A stretch of DNA of 64,000 nt from Micromonospora kangleipakensis (GCF_004217615.1 NZ_SHLD01000001.1:62001-126000), one strand, 5' to 3'; numbered from the stretch's first letter, positions 25,928 to 34,513 are shown. Numbers and translations: made by a program. The notes: generated by a model from the sequence alone, not told the origin.

Positions 25928-25996
25928 CTTTGCTCTGCTGCAGCGGAGGCAACACCATCGCCCGCCAGGTGTTGCGGCGGCTGAAGCAGAGCAAAG
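25928..25996. repeat. 69-nt long inverted repeat (CTTTGCTCTGC ... GCAGAGCAAAG)
   Basis: Two 29-nt arms (25928-25956 and 25968-25996) match as inverted copies with four mismatches around an 11-nt loop; the outer 12 positions pair perfectly. The AT-rich ends are unlike the surrounding sequence. It lies between the rhlE terminator and the methyltransferase start, 122 nt before the latter. It could be a mobile repeat of the MITE/REP kind, a structured RNA or a second terminator. Confidence 0.75.
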
Positions 25997-26117
25997 CATG
26001 CCGAGAGGACACCCAGCACCGGCACTCCCTGCCACCGCGAGCGGGGCGGAGGGGTGCCACAGGACACTCACGACCGGCCCGCCGGGGAAGCCGGCGGCCG
26101 GGAAGGATGATGGAGCG

Positions 26118-27284
26118 ATGCCGGAACCGCTGGACGCCGCCCTGACCGAGGTCAAGGCGCTGCTGCTCGACCCCGCCCTGACCCGGGCGGTCGCCGCCGG
26201 ACGACGCCGGGGGCTGCGGCCCTCGGTGGTCCGCGCCGAGCTGCGGCCGGTCACCCTCAAGGCCGGCCCGCGCCTGCAGATCTCCACCTCCGACGGAGCC
26301 CGGCCGTACACGCGGAACGTGGCGCCCGGCGCGGAGGCCGGCGCGGCAATTGACGCGCTGCTGGCCGAGCCGTTCGGCAACTGGCACGTGGAGACTGCCG
26401 ACGCGACGCTGCAACTGCGGGTCACCAAGTCGGGCGAGGCGCAGGTGCACCGGGCGGCGGCCAGCCGGCCGGCGGCCGAGCCGGGCGGTCACGACCGGGA
26501 GAAGGACTACCTGCTCGATCCGGGCGACCCGATCTTCGCCGAGATCGGCGGTTCGGCGGCGAAGCGCCGCCAGGTGGACGCGTTCCTCCGGGCGCTGGCC
26601 GCGACCCTGCCGGACGACCTGACCGGCCCGCTGCGCGTGGTCGACCTGGGCTGCGGCAACGCGTACCTGACCTTCGCGGCCCACCGGTACCTCACCGCCC
26701 GCGGGCTGGAGGTGGAGCTGGTCGGCGTGGACGTACGCGAGGACCAGCGCCGGCGCAACACCGAGCTGGCCGAGCGGCTGGGCTGGGCGGACCAGGTCCG
26801 CTTCGTCGCCGGCACCATCGCCGACGCGGTGGTCGAGCCGGCCCCGGACCTGGTGCTGGCGCTGCACGCCTGCGACACCGCCACCGACGAGGCGCTGGCC
26901 CGCGCCGTCTGGTGGGGCGCCCGCTGGGTGCTCGCCGCGCCCTGCTGCCACCACGACATCGCGGCCCAACTCCGCTCCCGGCCGGCGCCCGCGCCGTACG
27001 AGCTGCTCACCCGGCAGGGCATCCTGCGGGAGCGGTTCGCGGACGTGCTGACCGACGCGCTCCGGGCCGGGCTGCTCCGGCTGCACGGCTACCGGGCGGA
27101 GGTGGTCGAGTTCGTCGACTCCCGGCACACCCCGCGGAACCTGCTGATCCGGGCCCGCCGGACCGGGACGGCCCCGACCGACGCGCAGCGGGCGGAGTAC
27201 CGGGAGCTGGTCGACCAGTGGCACGTCACGCCGCGGCTGGAGACCCTGCTCTCCGGGGCGGCGACCGACGGGCCGCCGGCCTAA
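26118..27284 (+). CDS. SAM-dependent methyltransferase (METTL25/RRNAD1-like, Methyltransf_32)
   Basis: In this 388-residue protein, VVDLGCGNAYLTFAAHRYL is the SAM-binding glycine loop, and LALHACDTATDEALARAV with AAPCCHHD is the characteristic second half of the family, where the paired Cys and His probably serve substrate or metal binding. An N-terminal ~150-residue domain (RPVTLKAGPRLQISTSDG) may bind nucleic acid or protein. The substrate is unknown; RNA or a ribosomal protein is suspected from distant eukaryotic relatives. The ATG at 26118 follows GGAAGGATGATGGAG. Confidence 0.85.
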   Translation: MPEPLDAALTEVKALLLDPALTRAVAAGRRRGLRPSVVRAELRPVTLKAGPRLQISTSDGARPYTRNVAPGAEAGAAIDALLAEPFGNWHVETADATLQLRVTKSGEAQVHRAAASRPAAEPGGHDREKDYLLDPGDPIFAEIGGSAAKRRQVDAFLRALAATLPDDLTGPLRVVDLGCGNAYLTFAAHRYLTARGLEVELVGVDVREDQRRRNTELAERLGWADQVRFVAGTIADAVVEPAPDLVLALHACDTATDEALARAVWWGARWVLAAPCCHHDIAAQLRSRPAPAPYELLTRQGILRERFADVLTDALRAGLLRLHGYRAEVVEFVDSRHTPRNLLIRARRTGTAPTDAQRAEYRELVDQWHVTPRLETLLSGAATDGPPA

Positions 27285-27467
27285 CGGCGCCGCTCGGCGC
27301 CGCGGTTCCCGACGCCCCCGCCCGAAGGCGGAGCCGCCCCGCCGGCCCCGGCAGTCCCGCCCACGGGACGGTCGGACCGATCGGTCGGTTGCCTCCGCGT
27401 CGGGTCGTACTACCCTCTTAGGCGCATCGTCCGGTGCTCCGGTCGGGAAGGAAGACCCCGCAGGGAT

Positions 27468-27884
27468 ATGGGTTCCGCAGAGGTATCGCCGCAGATGGCG
27501 TTCGCGCGTTTCGTGCGCCGCGCCATCGACGACGCCCGCGAAGAGCGCGGCTGGACGGTGACCGACCTGGCCACGCACACCGGCGTGGGCCGGTCCACCG
27601 TGTTTCGCTGGCTCGCCGGTGACTGGCAGGACTACCCCGAGCTGGCCAAGGTGCGCGGCTTCTGCGCCGCCCTCGACCTGCCGGTGGCCGCCGCCTTCCG
27701 GGCCCTCGGGCTGCCGGACGCCGGCCCCACGCCGCGTCGCCGCGCCGAGGACGCGCCGGTGGAGGCGGACGTCCGGGTGATCCTGGAGCGGCTGGCCGAT
27801 CCCAGCGTCCCCGCCGAGGAGAAGCACCACATCCGTGACCTGCTCCGCTACCTGGCCCGCCGCCCGGTCCGTCGGGCCGGCTGA
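27468..27884 (+). CDS. XRE-family helix-turn-helix regulator
   Basis: This 138-residue protein carries an XRE/Cro-type HTH at about 10-65: ARFVRRAIDDAREERGWTVTDLA, then TGVGRSTVFRWLAGDW. The C-terminal part (VEADVRVILERLADPSVPAEEKHHIRDLLRYL) looks helical and may dimerise. No ligand domain is present. It converges on the membrane-protein gene at 27889 with only 4 nt between stops. Confidence 0.87.
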   Translation: MGSAEVSPQMAFARFVRRAIDDAREERGWTVTDLATHTGVGRSTVFRWLAGDWQDYPELAKVRGFCAALDLPVAAAFRALGLPDAGPTPRRRAEDAPVEADVRVILERLADPSVPAEEKHHIRDLLRYLARRPVRRAG

Positions 27885-27888
27885 GCGG

Positions 27889-28884
27889 TCAGGGCACCGT
27901 CACCGTGAAGCCGGCGGTGTGCACCACCCCGGCCACCTGGAAGTCCAGGAACATCCGGTAGCGGCCGGGCCCCGGCACGGTCAGCTGGAACGTCACCGTA
28001 TCGCCGTCCCGCCCGGTCTCCGGGTGTACGTGCAGATAGCCCAGGTCGCCCTCGCGGAGCGCGACCAGGTGGCCGTACGCGCCGAGGTAGCGCTCCAGCG
28101 GCGCGGCGGCGTCACCGGCGCGGACCCGGAACCGCAACGGCGTCGACTCCCCCGCCTTCGGGGTCCCCTCGTAGCCGACGGTGAACCCGTCGACCGTGCC
28201 GGTGGTGGCCGGCGCCGGCAGCGGGCGGGGCGCGTACCCGCCGGGGGCGGTCAGGTCGGTCCCGAGCGTGACGGCGGTCTGCCCGCCGTCGTCGGCGACC
28301 GCGGTGAAGTCCGCGTACGCCCGCCAGACGCCCGGCTGGGTCAGGGTCAGCGGCACCGACCAGGTGCCGTCCGCCGCCATGGTCGGGTGCAGGTGCTGGT
28401 ATCCGGTCAGGTCGCGGCGGACCACGATCAGGTGCATCGGCTTGTCGTGCACGACGGCGAACCGGGTGACCGCCCGCCGCCGCTCGTCCCGGATCTGGAA
28501 CCGCAGCTCACCGGCCCGGCCGACCGGGAACTCCACGGTCGACGGGGTGAGGGTGTAGCCGGCCGCGCTGACCGAAAGGCCGGCGGCGTCCGCGGCGGTG
28601 CCCTGGTCGACGGCCGCCCCGCCGTGCGAATGGACACCGGTGCCGGGCGGGTGGGTGTGCCCGCCGGCCGCCGGGGCCGCGCCGGACGCCGTGCTCGGCG
28701 GCGGGTTCAGCCGGCCGAGGCCGAAGCCGAGCAGCACGGCGAGCAGCAGCCCGCCGACCACCAGCGCCAACCGCAGGGTGGCCCGGTCCGGCCCGACGGG
28801 CGGCTCCCCCACCGGGACGCCGGGGCCGACCGCCAGCACGGGGTCGGCCGGGGCCGCCGGTCCGGCGGGCGACGGCTCAGGCAA
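27889..28884 (-). CDS. membrane-anchored His-rich protein linked to a copper chaperone
   Basis: A 331-residue protein with one N-terminal membrane helix (about 39-58), a short His-rich linker (GGHTHPPGTGVHSHGG) and an exported beta-rich part. PMHLIVVRRDLTGYQHLHP and, later, GYLHVHPETG are the recurring feature of this group, often found beside copper genes. The many Met and His residues suggest periplasmic-side metal binding, but this is inference. The TTG at 28884 overlaps the chaperone stop by 8 nt; GTG starts ~15 codons in are also possible. Confidence 0.65.
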   Translation of the reverse strand: MPEPSPAGPAAPADPVLAVGPGVPVGEPPVGPDRATLRLALVVGGLLLAVLLGFGLGRLNPPPSTASGAAPAAGGHTHPPGTGVHSHGGAAVDQGTAADAAGLSVSAAGYTLTPSTVEFPVGRAGELRFQIRDERRRAVTRFAVVHDKPMHLIVVRRDLTGYQHLHPTMAADGTWSVPLTLTQPGVWRAYADFTAVADDGGQTAVTLGTDLTAPGGYAPRPLPAPATTGTVDGFTVGYEGTPKAGESTPLRFRVRAGDAAAPLERYLGAYGHLVALREGDLGYLHVHPETGRDGDTVTFQLTVPGPGRYRMFLDFQVAGVVHTAGFTVTVP

Positions 28885-29107
28885 CGCCGCCGGCCAACTC
28901 GTAGCCCGCCTCGTCGACGGCTGCCCGGACCGACTCCACCGGCAGCGGGTCGGCGCTGGTGACGGTGGCGGTGCCGGTGGAGAGGTCCACCCGGACCTCC
29001 TCGACGCCGGGCAGGGTGGTCAGCTCCGCGGTGACCGCCCGCACACAGTGCTCGCAGGTCATCCCGGTGACGGCGTACGTCTGCGTGACGGGTCGCTGCT
29101 CGGTCAT
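28877..29107 (-). CDS. heavy-metal-associated domain protein (CopZ-like copper chaperone)
   Basis: The 76-residue HMA domain has the metal site MTCEHC near residues 17-22 (TYAVTGMTCEHCVRAV) and the fold landmarks GVEEVRVDLSTGTATVTS. Such proteins carry Cu(I) to a P-type ATPase, but no ATPase gene is present in this window. The ATG at 29107 gives MTEQRPVTQ. It is translationally coupled to the downstream His-rich membrane protein, which supports a shared metal role. Confidence 0.9.
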   Translation of the reverse strand: MTEQRPVTQTYAVTGMTCEHCVRAVTAELTTLPGVEEVRVDLSTGTATVTSADPLPVESVRAAVDEAGYELAGGVA

Positions 29108-29249
29108 GGCCCCACGGTACCGCCGGACGTGGTGCCGGCCCGCGCACGGTCGGTGACGGTGGTGACGCTCGCATTCCGGGCCGGCCGGGAACTTTTCCTC
29201 CGCCACGGACGACCGCCCCGGGGATCGCGCCGCCGGCGACCCGGGCGGG

Positions 29250-31373
29250 TCAGCCGGCCACGGCGAGGGCGAGGGGCAGGACGTCGGGGGCGCCGGCCCG
29301 GCGCAGCAGCCGGGCCACCATCGTCGCCGTCCAGCCCGAGTCGACCAGGTCGTCGACGAGCAGCACCGGCCCGTCCAGCCCGGCGAGGGCGGCGGCCAGC
29401 TCGTCGGGGACGGTGAAGGCGTCGTGGAGGGCGCGTACCCGCTGGGCGCTGTTGCCGCGCGGTCCGCCGGTCCCGGCCGGGCCGGTCGGGAGCACCCGGC
29501 CGAGCAGCGGCAGCCGGCCCACGGTGGCGATCCGCTCGGCGAGGGAGTCGACCAGCGCGGGGCGCGTGCGGGAGCCCACCGCGACCACGGCGACCGGGCG
29601 GCGCGGCCACGGGTCGTCGCCGTGCGCCCAGGCCTTCAGCACCTCGACCACGGCCGCGGCCACGTCGTCCGGGACCGGACCGTCCGCCGCTTCCGGCCCG
29701 ACCAGGCCGCGCAGCCGCCCACCCCAGCCCAGGTCGGAGAGCCGTCCCACGGCCCGCCCGGGCAGCGCCTGCTCGGTCGGGGGGATCCGGCCCTTCAGGG
29801 GTACGCCCACCGCCTCCAGACCGGTCGGCCAGAGCTTCTTGGGCGCGATCTCCACGCCGGGGCGGCCGAGGAAGGTCTGCGCGGCGCTCAGCGCGGCGTC
29901 GGAGACCTCGGCGGCGAAGAGCGGGCCGGCGCAGCGGTCGCACCGGCCGCAGTCGCCCGCCCCGGCGTCGTCCAGGCACTCGCGCAGATAGCGCATCCGG
30001 CAGCCGGGCGTGGTCGCGTACTCCCGCATGGCCTGCTGCTCGGCGGTGCGCGCCTGGGCGACGCGGCGCAACCGGGCCTCGTCGTAGACCCACGGCTCGC
30101 CGGTCGCGAGCCAGCCGCCGCGGACCCGGCGGACCGCGCCGTCCACGTCGAGCACCTTGAGCATCAGCTCCAGCCGGGCCCGGCGCAGGTCGACGACCGG
30201 TTCGAGGGCCTGGGTGGAGATCGGCCGGTCGGTGGCGAGCGCGGCGAGCACCGCGCGGACCTGCTCCTCGGGCGGGAAGGCCAGGGAGGCGAAGTAGCGC
30301 CAGATGGCCGCGTCCTCGACGCCGGGCAGGAGCAGCACCTCGGCGTGCTCCACGGCCCGGCCGGCGCGGCCGACCTGCTGGTAGTAGGCGATCGGCGAGG
30401 GCGGCGCGCCGAGGTGCACCACGAAGCCGAGGTCCGGCTTGTCGAAGCCCATGCCCAGCGCGCTGGTGGCGACCAGCGCCTTGATCTTGTTGTCGAGCAG
30501 GTCCTGCTCGGCGGCCCGGCGGTCGGCGTCCTCGGCCTGGCCGGTGTATGAGGCCACCGACCAGCCCCGGGCCCGCAGGAACTCGGCGGTCTCCCCGGCC
30601 GCCGCGACGGTGAGCGTGTAGATGATGCCCGAGCCGGGGAGCCGGTCCAGGTGGTCGGCGAGCCAGGCCAGCCGGTGCGCCGGGCTCGGCAGGTCGAGTA
30701 CGCCCAGCCGCAGCGACTCCCGGTCCAGCGTGCCCCGCAGCACCAAGGCGTCACCCAGTTGCTCGGCGACGTCGGCGGTGACCCGCTCGTTGGCGGTGGC
30801 GGTGGTGGCCAGCACCGGCGTCCGCTCGGGCAGGTTGCCGAGGAAGGTACGCAGCCGGCGGTAGTCCGGCCGGAAGTCGTGCCCCCAGTCGGAGACGCAG
30901 TGCGCCTCGTCCACCACGAGCAGGCCGGTGGTGGCGGCCAGCTTCGGCAGCACGGTGTCCCGGAAGTCCGGGTTGTTGAGCCGTTCCGGGCTGATCAGCA
31001 GCACGTCCACCGCGCCGGCGTGGATCTCGCCGGTGATCTCGTCCCACTCGTCGAGGTTGGCGGAGTTGATGGTGCGGGCCCGGATGCCGGCGCGCCCCGC
31101 CGACTCCACCTGGTTGCGCATCAGCGCCAGCAGCGGGGAGACGATCACGGTCGGGCCGGCGGCGTCGGGGCGCTCCCGCAGCAGCGCGGTGGCGACGAAG
31201 TACACCGCCGACTTGCCCCACCCGGTGCGCTGCACGCAGAGCACCCGGCGCCGGTCCACCACCAGCGCCTCGATCGCCCGCCACTGGTCCTCCCGCAGCC
31301 GGGCGTGCTCACCGGCCAGCCGGCGCAGCACCGCCTCGGCCCGCTCCCGTACCGTCGCCCGATCCTGGCTCAT
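29250..31373 (-). CDS. RecQ-family DNA helicase fused to a phosphoribosyltransferase-like domain
   Basis: A 707-residue protein. The helicase part (about 1-480) has QRTGWGKS as motif I, DEAH in LLVVDEAHCVSDWGHDFRPDYRRL, GMGFDKPDLGFVVHLGAP and QQVGRAGRA, followed by a RecQ-type zinc-binding end (CRMRYLRECL, GDCGRCDRC). After a linker, the last ~150 residues resemble a ComF-like phosphoribosyltransferase: PVAVVAVGSRTRPALVDSLA, NSAQRVRALHDAF and the PRPP-loop phrase VLLVDDLVDSGWT (about 670-682). The combination suggests a repair helicase tied to nucleotide metabolism or sensing. An ATG at 31373 begins MSQDRATVRE. Confidence 0.88.
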   Translation of the reverse strand: MSQDRATVRERAEAVLRRLAGEHARLREDQWRAIEALVVDRRRVLCVQRTGWGKSAVYFVATALLRERPDAAGPTVIVSPLLALMRNQVESAGRAGIRARTINSANLDEWDEITGEIHAGAVDVLLISPERLNNPDFRDTVLPKLAATTGLLVVDEAHCVSDWGHDFRPDYRRLRTFLGNLPERTPVLATTATANERVTADVAEQLGDALVLRGTLDRESLRLGVLDLPSPAHRLAWLADHLDRLPGSGIIYTLTVAAAGETAEFLRARGWSVASYTGQAEDADRRAAEQDLLDNKIKALVATSALGMGFDKPDLGFVVHLGAPPSPIAYYQQVGRAGRAVEHAEVLLLPGVEDAAIWRYFASLAFPPEEQVRAVLAALATDRPISTQALEPVVDLRRARLELMLKVLDVDGAVRRVRGGWLATGEPWVYDEARLRRVAQARTAEQQAMREYATTPGCRMRYLRECLDDAGAGDCGRCDRCAGPLFAAEVSDAALSAAQTFLGRPGVEIAPKKLWPTGLEAVGVPLKGRIPPTEQALPGRAVGRLSDLGWGGRLRGLVGPEAADGPVPDDVAAAVVEVLKAWAHGDDPWPRRPVAVVAVGSRTRPALVDSLAERIATVGRLPLLGRVLPTGPAGTGGPRGNSAQRVRALHDAFTVPDELAAALAGLDGPVLLVDDLVDSGWTATMVARLLRRAGAPDVLPLALAVAG

Positions 31374-31433
31374 CCGGCATTTCTACCAGCGCTCAAGGCC
31401 CACCACCCCTCCACCGCCCGCGCCCACTCCCGG

Positions 31434-31489
31434 TGATCAAGAGGTTTGCGTCACGATCCGGGCCCGGACCGACGCAAACCTCTTGATCA
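31434..31489. repeat. 56-nt perfect inverted repeat overlapping a stop codon
   Basis: TGATCAAGAGGTTTGCGTC (31434-31452) is repeated exactly inverted at 31471-31489. The 18-nt centre contains a further perfect palindrome, TCCGGGCCCGGA. The right arm includes the TGA stop of the SARP-fusion gene (31487-31489), so the hairpin would form at the end of that mRNA. It could be a terminator, but its AT-rich arms and TGATCA ends resemble the element at 35302-35378. Confidence 0.8.
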
Positions 31490-33514
31490 ATCCTGCGGGG
31501 GTGGGGGCAGGAAGACGAGGAGGTCGCGGAGGGAGTCGGTGAGGGTGGGCGGGAGGAGGCAGCGGCCGGCCAGCTCCTCCATCGAGGTGAACGGGCCCCG
31601 GAGCCAGCGGTCCATGACGACCTGCTGGTACTGCGCCGGGGTCAGCCCGGGCAGGGCCGCGACCACCTGCTCGGGCACCGCGTTGATGTCCACCAGCCCG
31701 CCGTCGTCGAAGGTGCGGGGCAGGTCGGGCCGGCCGATGCGCAGGTCGTACCGGGCGGCCGGGTAGTGGTGCAGCAGGTACCGGGCCTGCTCCCGGAGGA
31801 GTCGCCGCGCCTCGCCCGGCCGGTCCCGCCGCCGCCCGGTGACGGTCGCCCAGACACCCCGGTTGAGCAGGACGACGTGCAGCGCGCCACCGAGCCAGGC
31901 AATCACGAGGCCGAGCACGGTGAGCATGTCCAGGTCGCTCGGCTCCGCTTCGGCCTCCAGATCTCCGAAGGCGACGACGAAGGCGACCACCAGGGCGAGG
32001 TAGCAGGCGGCGGCGATCGCGGTCCGCCAGCTCCGCCGCCAGACGGCGTACGGCAGCAGCACCACCCAGGTCAGGAAGCCGAAGCTGAGGAGGGTGACCG
32101 CCGTACCGATGATCGTGCTGGTGAAGCTCAGCCAGACCGGGGCCCGCCGGGGCGGGCGGCCACCGGCGAACGCGGTGTGCGGTGGGGGGAACGCCGGCGG
32201 TGGGCCGTACGTCGGGCCGGTGCCGGGGAGCCCTGCCGGGCCGGCGCCGAATGACGGCGCGAAACCCGACGGCAGCGCCGTGGCGGACTCCGCCGCGGGG
32301 ACGACGGGCGGCGGCCAGGTGGCGGCCGCCCCCGGCGCGGCGCCGGAACCCGCAATGGCCGCCGGCGACGCGGTGAAGACGGCCGGGGAAACCCTGTCGA
32401 CCTCGCGCGATGCCGTGCTGTCGGACCGGGGCCCACCATCGGCCTCGGGCGGTCCCGCGACCACGGCCCGGGAATTCGCCTCCGGTTCTCGCGGTGCCCG
32501 GACGTCGGCCCCGCCGTCGACCCCCTCCGACGTTGAGACGTCGGCCGGAGACGCGGCCTCGACCCCCCGCGGCACTGAGACGTCAGCCAGGGCTGCGGCG
32601 TCGTCCTCCCGCGGTGCAGGGACGTCGGGCCGGGATGCCGGGTCGGCCGCACCCGAGGTCGGCGCGGACGCCGCGACGGCGGCCGGGAGCCCCTCGGTGG
32701 GCGCCGGCGGATCCGACACCGCCTGGGCCGGGATCCGGGCCGGGACCAGCGTCGGGTCGGCGCGGAGGATGCGGCGATGCAGCTCCCGGAGCACCTCGCC
32801 CGGCTCGATGCCGTACTCCTCCCGGAGCAGGGCGGCGAACTCGCGGTACGCGGCGAGCGCCTCCGCCTGCCGGCCGCCGCGGTGCAGCGCCAGCATCAAC
32901 TGGTACCGCAGCCGTTCCCGGACCGGGAACTCGGCGACCAGTTCGACCAGTTCGCCGACCAGCTCGCGGTGCCGCCCGCTCTCCAGCTCCAGGTCGGCGC
33001 GGGTCTCCAGGGCGACGGCCCGCAGCTCGACCAGCCGGTGCCGGGCGGCCTCGAAGACCGGCCCGGCGAACCCGGTGAACGGCTCGCCCTGCCAGAGCTT
33101 CAGGGCCGCCGTCAGCTCGGCCAGCGCCTCGGCCGTACGCCCCGCCGCGTGCCGCTGGCGGGCCCGCTGGACGCCACGCTCGAAGCGGACCGCGTCCACC
33201 GCCTCCGGCGTGATCCGGAGCAAATACCCCGCGTCGGTCAGGCTGAGCACCTGCCCGGGCGTACGCGGGGAACGGTCCGGCTCCAGCACCCGGCGCAGCC
33301 CGGCGACGTACTTCTGCACCACGTTGGGGCCGTTCGCGGGCGGCTCCTCCGGCCAGACCGCGTCGACGATCTGGCCGGTGGGCACCGGGCGGCCGGCGGA
33401 GAGCAGCAACACGGCCAGCACGGCCCGCTGCTTGCCCGGGCCGAGGTCGAGTTCCCGGTCGCCGTACCAGGCCAGCTGAGGCCCGAGGACCTCGAAACGC
33501 AGCGTTGCTGACAT
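31487..33514 (-). CDS. SARP/BTAD regulator fused to membrane helices and a helix-hairpin-helix tail
   Basis: A 675-residue protein with an OmpR-like winged helix (about 20-100) and a bacterial transcriptional activator domain (about 107-252), the pair that defines Streptomyces antibiotic regulatory proteins. Instead of ATPase or TPR domains it continues with a ~230-residue Pro/Ala/Ser-rich linker, about three membrane helices, a basic cytoplasmic segment, and a ComEA-like helix-hairpin-helix (VDINAVPEQVVAALPGL, 608-624; then RGPFTSMEEL). It may therefore be a membrane-tethered activator. The ATG at 33514 starts MSATLRFEVLG. It is divergent from the lipoprotein gene. Confidence 0.82.
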   Translation of the reverse strand: MSATLRFEVLGPQLAWYGDRELDLGPGKQRAVLAVLLLSAGRPVPTGQIVDAVWPEEPPANGPNVVQKYVAGLRRVLEPDRSPRTPGQVLSLTDAGYLLRITPEAVDAVRFERGVQRARQRHAAGRTAEALAELTAALKLWQGEPFTGFAGPVFEAARHRLVELRAVALETRADLELESGRHRELVGELVELVAEFPVRERLRYQLMLALHRGGRQAEALAAYREFAALLREEYGIEPGEVLRELHRRILRADPTLVPARIPAQAVSDPPAPTEGLPAAVAASAPTSGAADPASRPDVPAPREDDAAALADVSVPRGVEAASPADVSTSEGVDGGADVRAPREPEANSRAVVAGPPEADGGPRSDSTASREVDRVSPAVFTASPAAIAGSGAAPGAAATWPPPVVPAAESATALPSGFAPSFGAGPAGLPGTGPTYGPPPAFPPPHTAFAGGRPPRRAPVWLSFTSTIIGTAVTLLSFGFLTWVVLLPYAVWRRSWRTAIAAACYLALVVAFVVAFGDLEAEAEPSDLDMLTVLGLVIAWLGGALHVVLLNRGVWATVTGRRRDRPGEARRLLREQARYLLHHYPAARYDLRIGRPDLPRTFDDGGLVDINAVPEQVVAALPGLTPAQYQQVVMDRWLRGPFTSMEELAGRCLLPPTLTDSLRDLLVFLPPPPQD

Positions 33515-33546
33515 GCGAGTCTTCCGCTCCTGACACCCCCATGGTC

Positions 33547-33579
33547 GCCGGACGGCAGTGCCCGGCAGCCGGACGGCAG
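33547..33579. promoter_or_regulatory. direct repeats in the SARP/lipoprotein intergenic region (possible operator)
   Basis: GCCGGACGGCAG occurs at 33547-33558 and 33568-33579, exactly 21 bp apart (two helical turns), with CATATC following directly. SARP proteins bind direct repeats with such phasing just upstream of a -10 box, so this may be the site for the adjacent SARP gene product acting on the lipoprotein gene or on itself. Confidence 0.4.
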
Positions 33580-33657
33580 CATATCGGCAGCCAAACCGCC
33601 GTGCCGGCCCGCAGCATCGTCCTCGGCAGAAGCCACGCAGCGAGAAAGAGAAGTGCG

Positions 33658-34467
33658 ATGACACAGGCAACGGGCAGCGCCGGCACCATCCGACGGGCGG
33701 TCGGCACGGTCGCCGCCATGCTGGCCGCGACCACCCTGCTCGGGGGTTGCGGGCCGAAGACCGAGCCGGCCGCCGCGCCGCCGGCCAACCCCACCGCCAC
33801 GCCCAAGAAGGCCCTCCTCGACGCCGTCCCGGACGGTACGGAAGGTGCCTTCCGGTTCACCGGCAAGGACGCGTCCAGCAACCTCACCGGACGGATCGAC
33901 CCGGAGTCGAAGGCATTCGAGGTGAACACCGTGATGGCCCCGGACAAGGACGGCATCACGATGAAGATGTCGTTCCTGGTCATCGAGGACAAGATCTGGA
34001 TGAAGGCGAAGTTCAGCGGCCACCCCGGCCTGCCGAAGTTCCCGAACAAGTGGATGGTGCTGGACAAGTCGAAGCTGACCGACAGCGACAGCGTGCCGAC
34101 CTTCGACGGCGCCGACCAGGGCAACGCCGGCCCGCTGATCGAGGCGGCAACCTCCGTCGAGGAGCAGGGCCTCGGGAAGTACGTCGGGTTGATCGACGTG
34201 ACCAGCGGTGAGGCGGCGAAGGCGCTGGAGGACGGTGAGGCGGCGGCGCTCGGCGAGGCCGGCAAGCACGTGCCGTTCACCGCGCTGGTCGGGCCGGACG
34301 AGCACCTCGCCTCGCTGGTGCTGGAGATCCCCGCGGGCGGCGAGCGGAAGGCGTACCAGTACGTCGTCACGTACGCCGACTACGGCAGCACGCCGAAGAT
34401 CACCGTGCCGACCGGCAGCGCGGCGACGAAGGCGCCGGCGATGGCGTACGAGATGTTGAACGGCTGA
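33658..34467 (+). CDS. secreted lipoprotein (LppX/LprG-like)
   Basis: The 269-residue product has a Sec signal ending in the lipobox LLGGC (residues 27-31), a Pro/Ala/Thr linker, and a beta-rich domain that recalls LppX/LprA/LprF/LprG proteins: FRFTGKDASSNLTGRIDPESKAFEV, KMSFLVIEDKIWMKAKF, KWMVLDKSKL. Mycobacterial members carry lipids across the envelope. The similarity is at the level of pattern, so the role is uncertain. GAGAAAGAGAAG precedes the ATG at 33658. Confidence 0.75.
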   Translation: MTQATGSAGTIRRAVGTVAAMLAATTLLGGCGPKTEPAAAPPANPTATPKKALLDAVPDGTEGAFRFTGKDASSNLTGRIDPESKAFEVNTVMAPDKDGITMKMSFLVIEDKIWMKAKFSGHPGLPKFPNKWMVLDKSKLTDSDSVPTFDGADQGNAGPLIEAATSVEEQGLGKYVGLIDVTSGEAAKALEDGEAAALGEAGKHVPFTALVGPDEHLASLVLEIPAGGERKAYQYVVTYADYGSTPKITVPTGSAATKAPAMAYEMLNG

Positions 34468-34480
34468 CCCACGACGCAGG

Positions 34481-34513
34481 GGGCGGCGGCCACACGGGGG
34501 GCCGCCGCCCTTT
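34481..34513 (+). terminator. lipoprotein gene terminator
   Basis: GGGCGGCGGCC pairs with GGCCGCCGCCC (11 bp, 8-nt loop) and is followed by TTT, with further pairing of outer ACGACG and CGTCGT. It is the nearest thing to a classical intrinsic terminator in the window. Confidence 0.85.
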
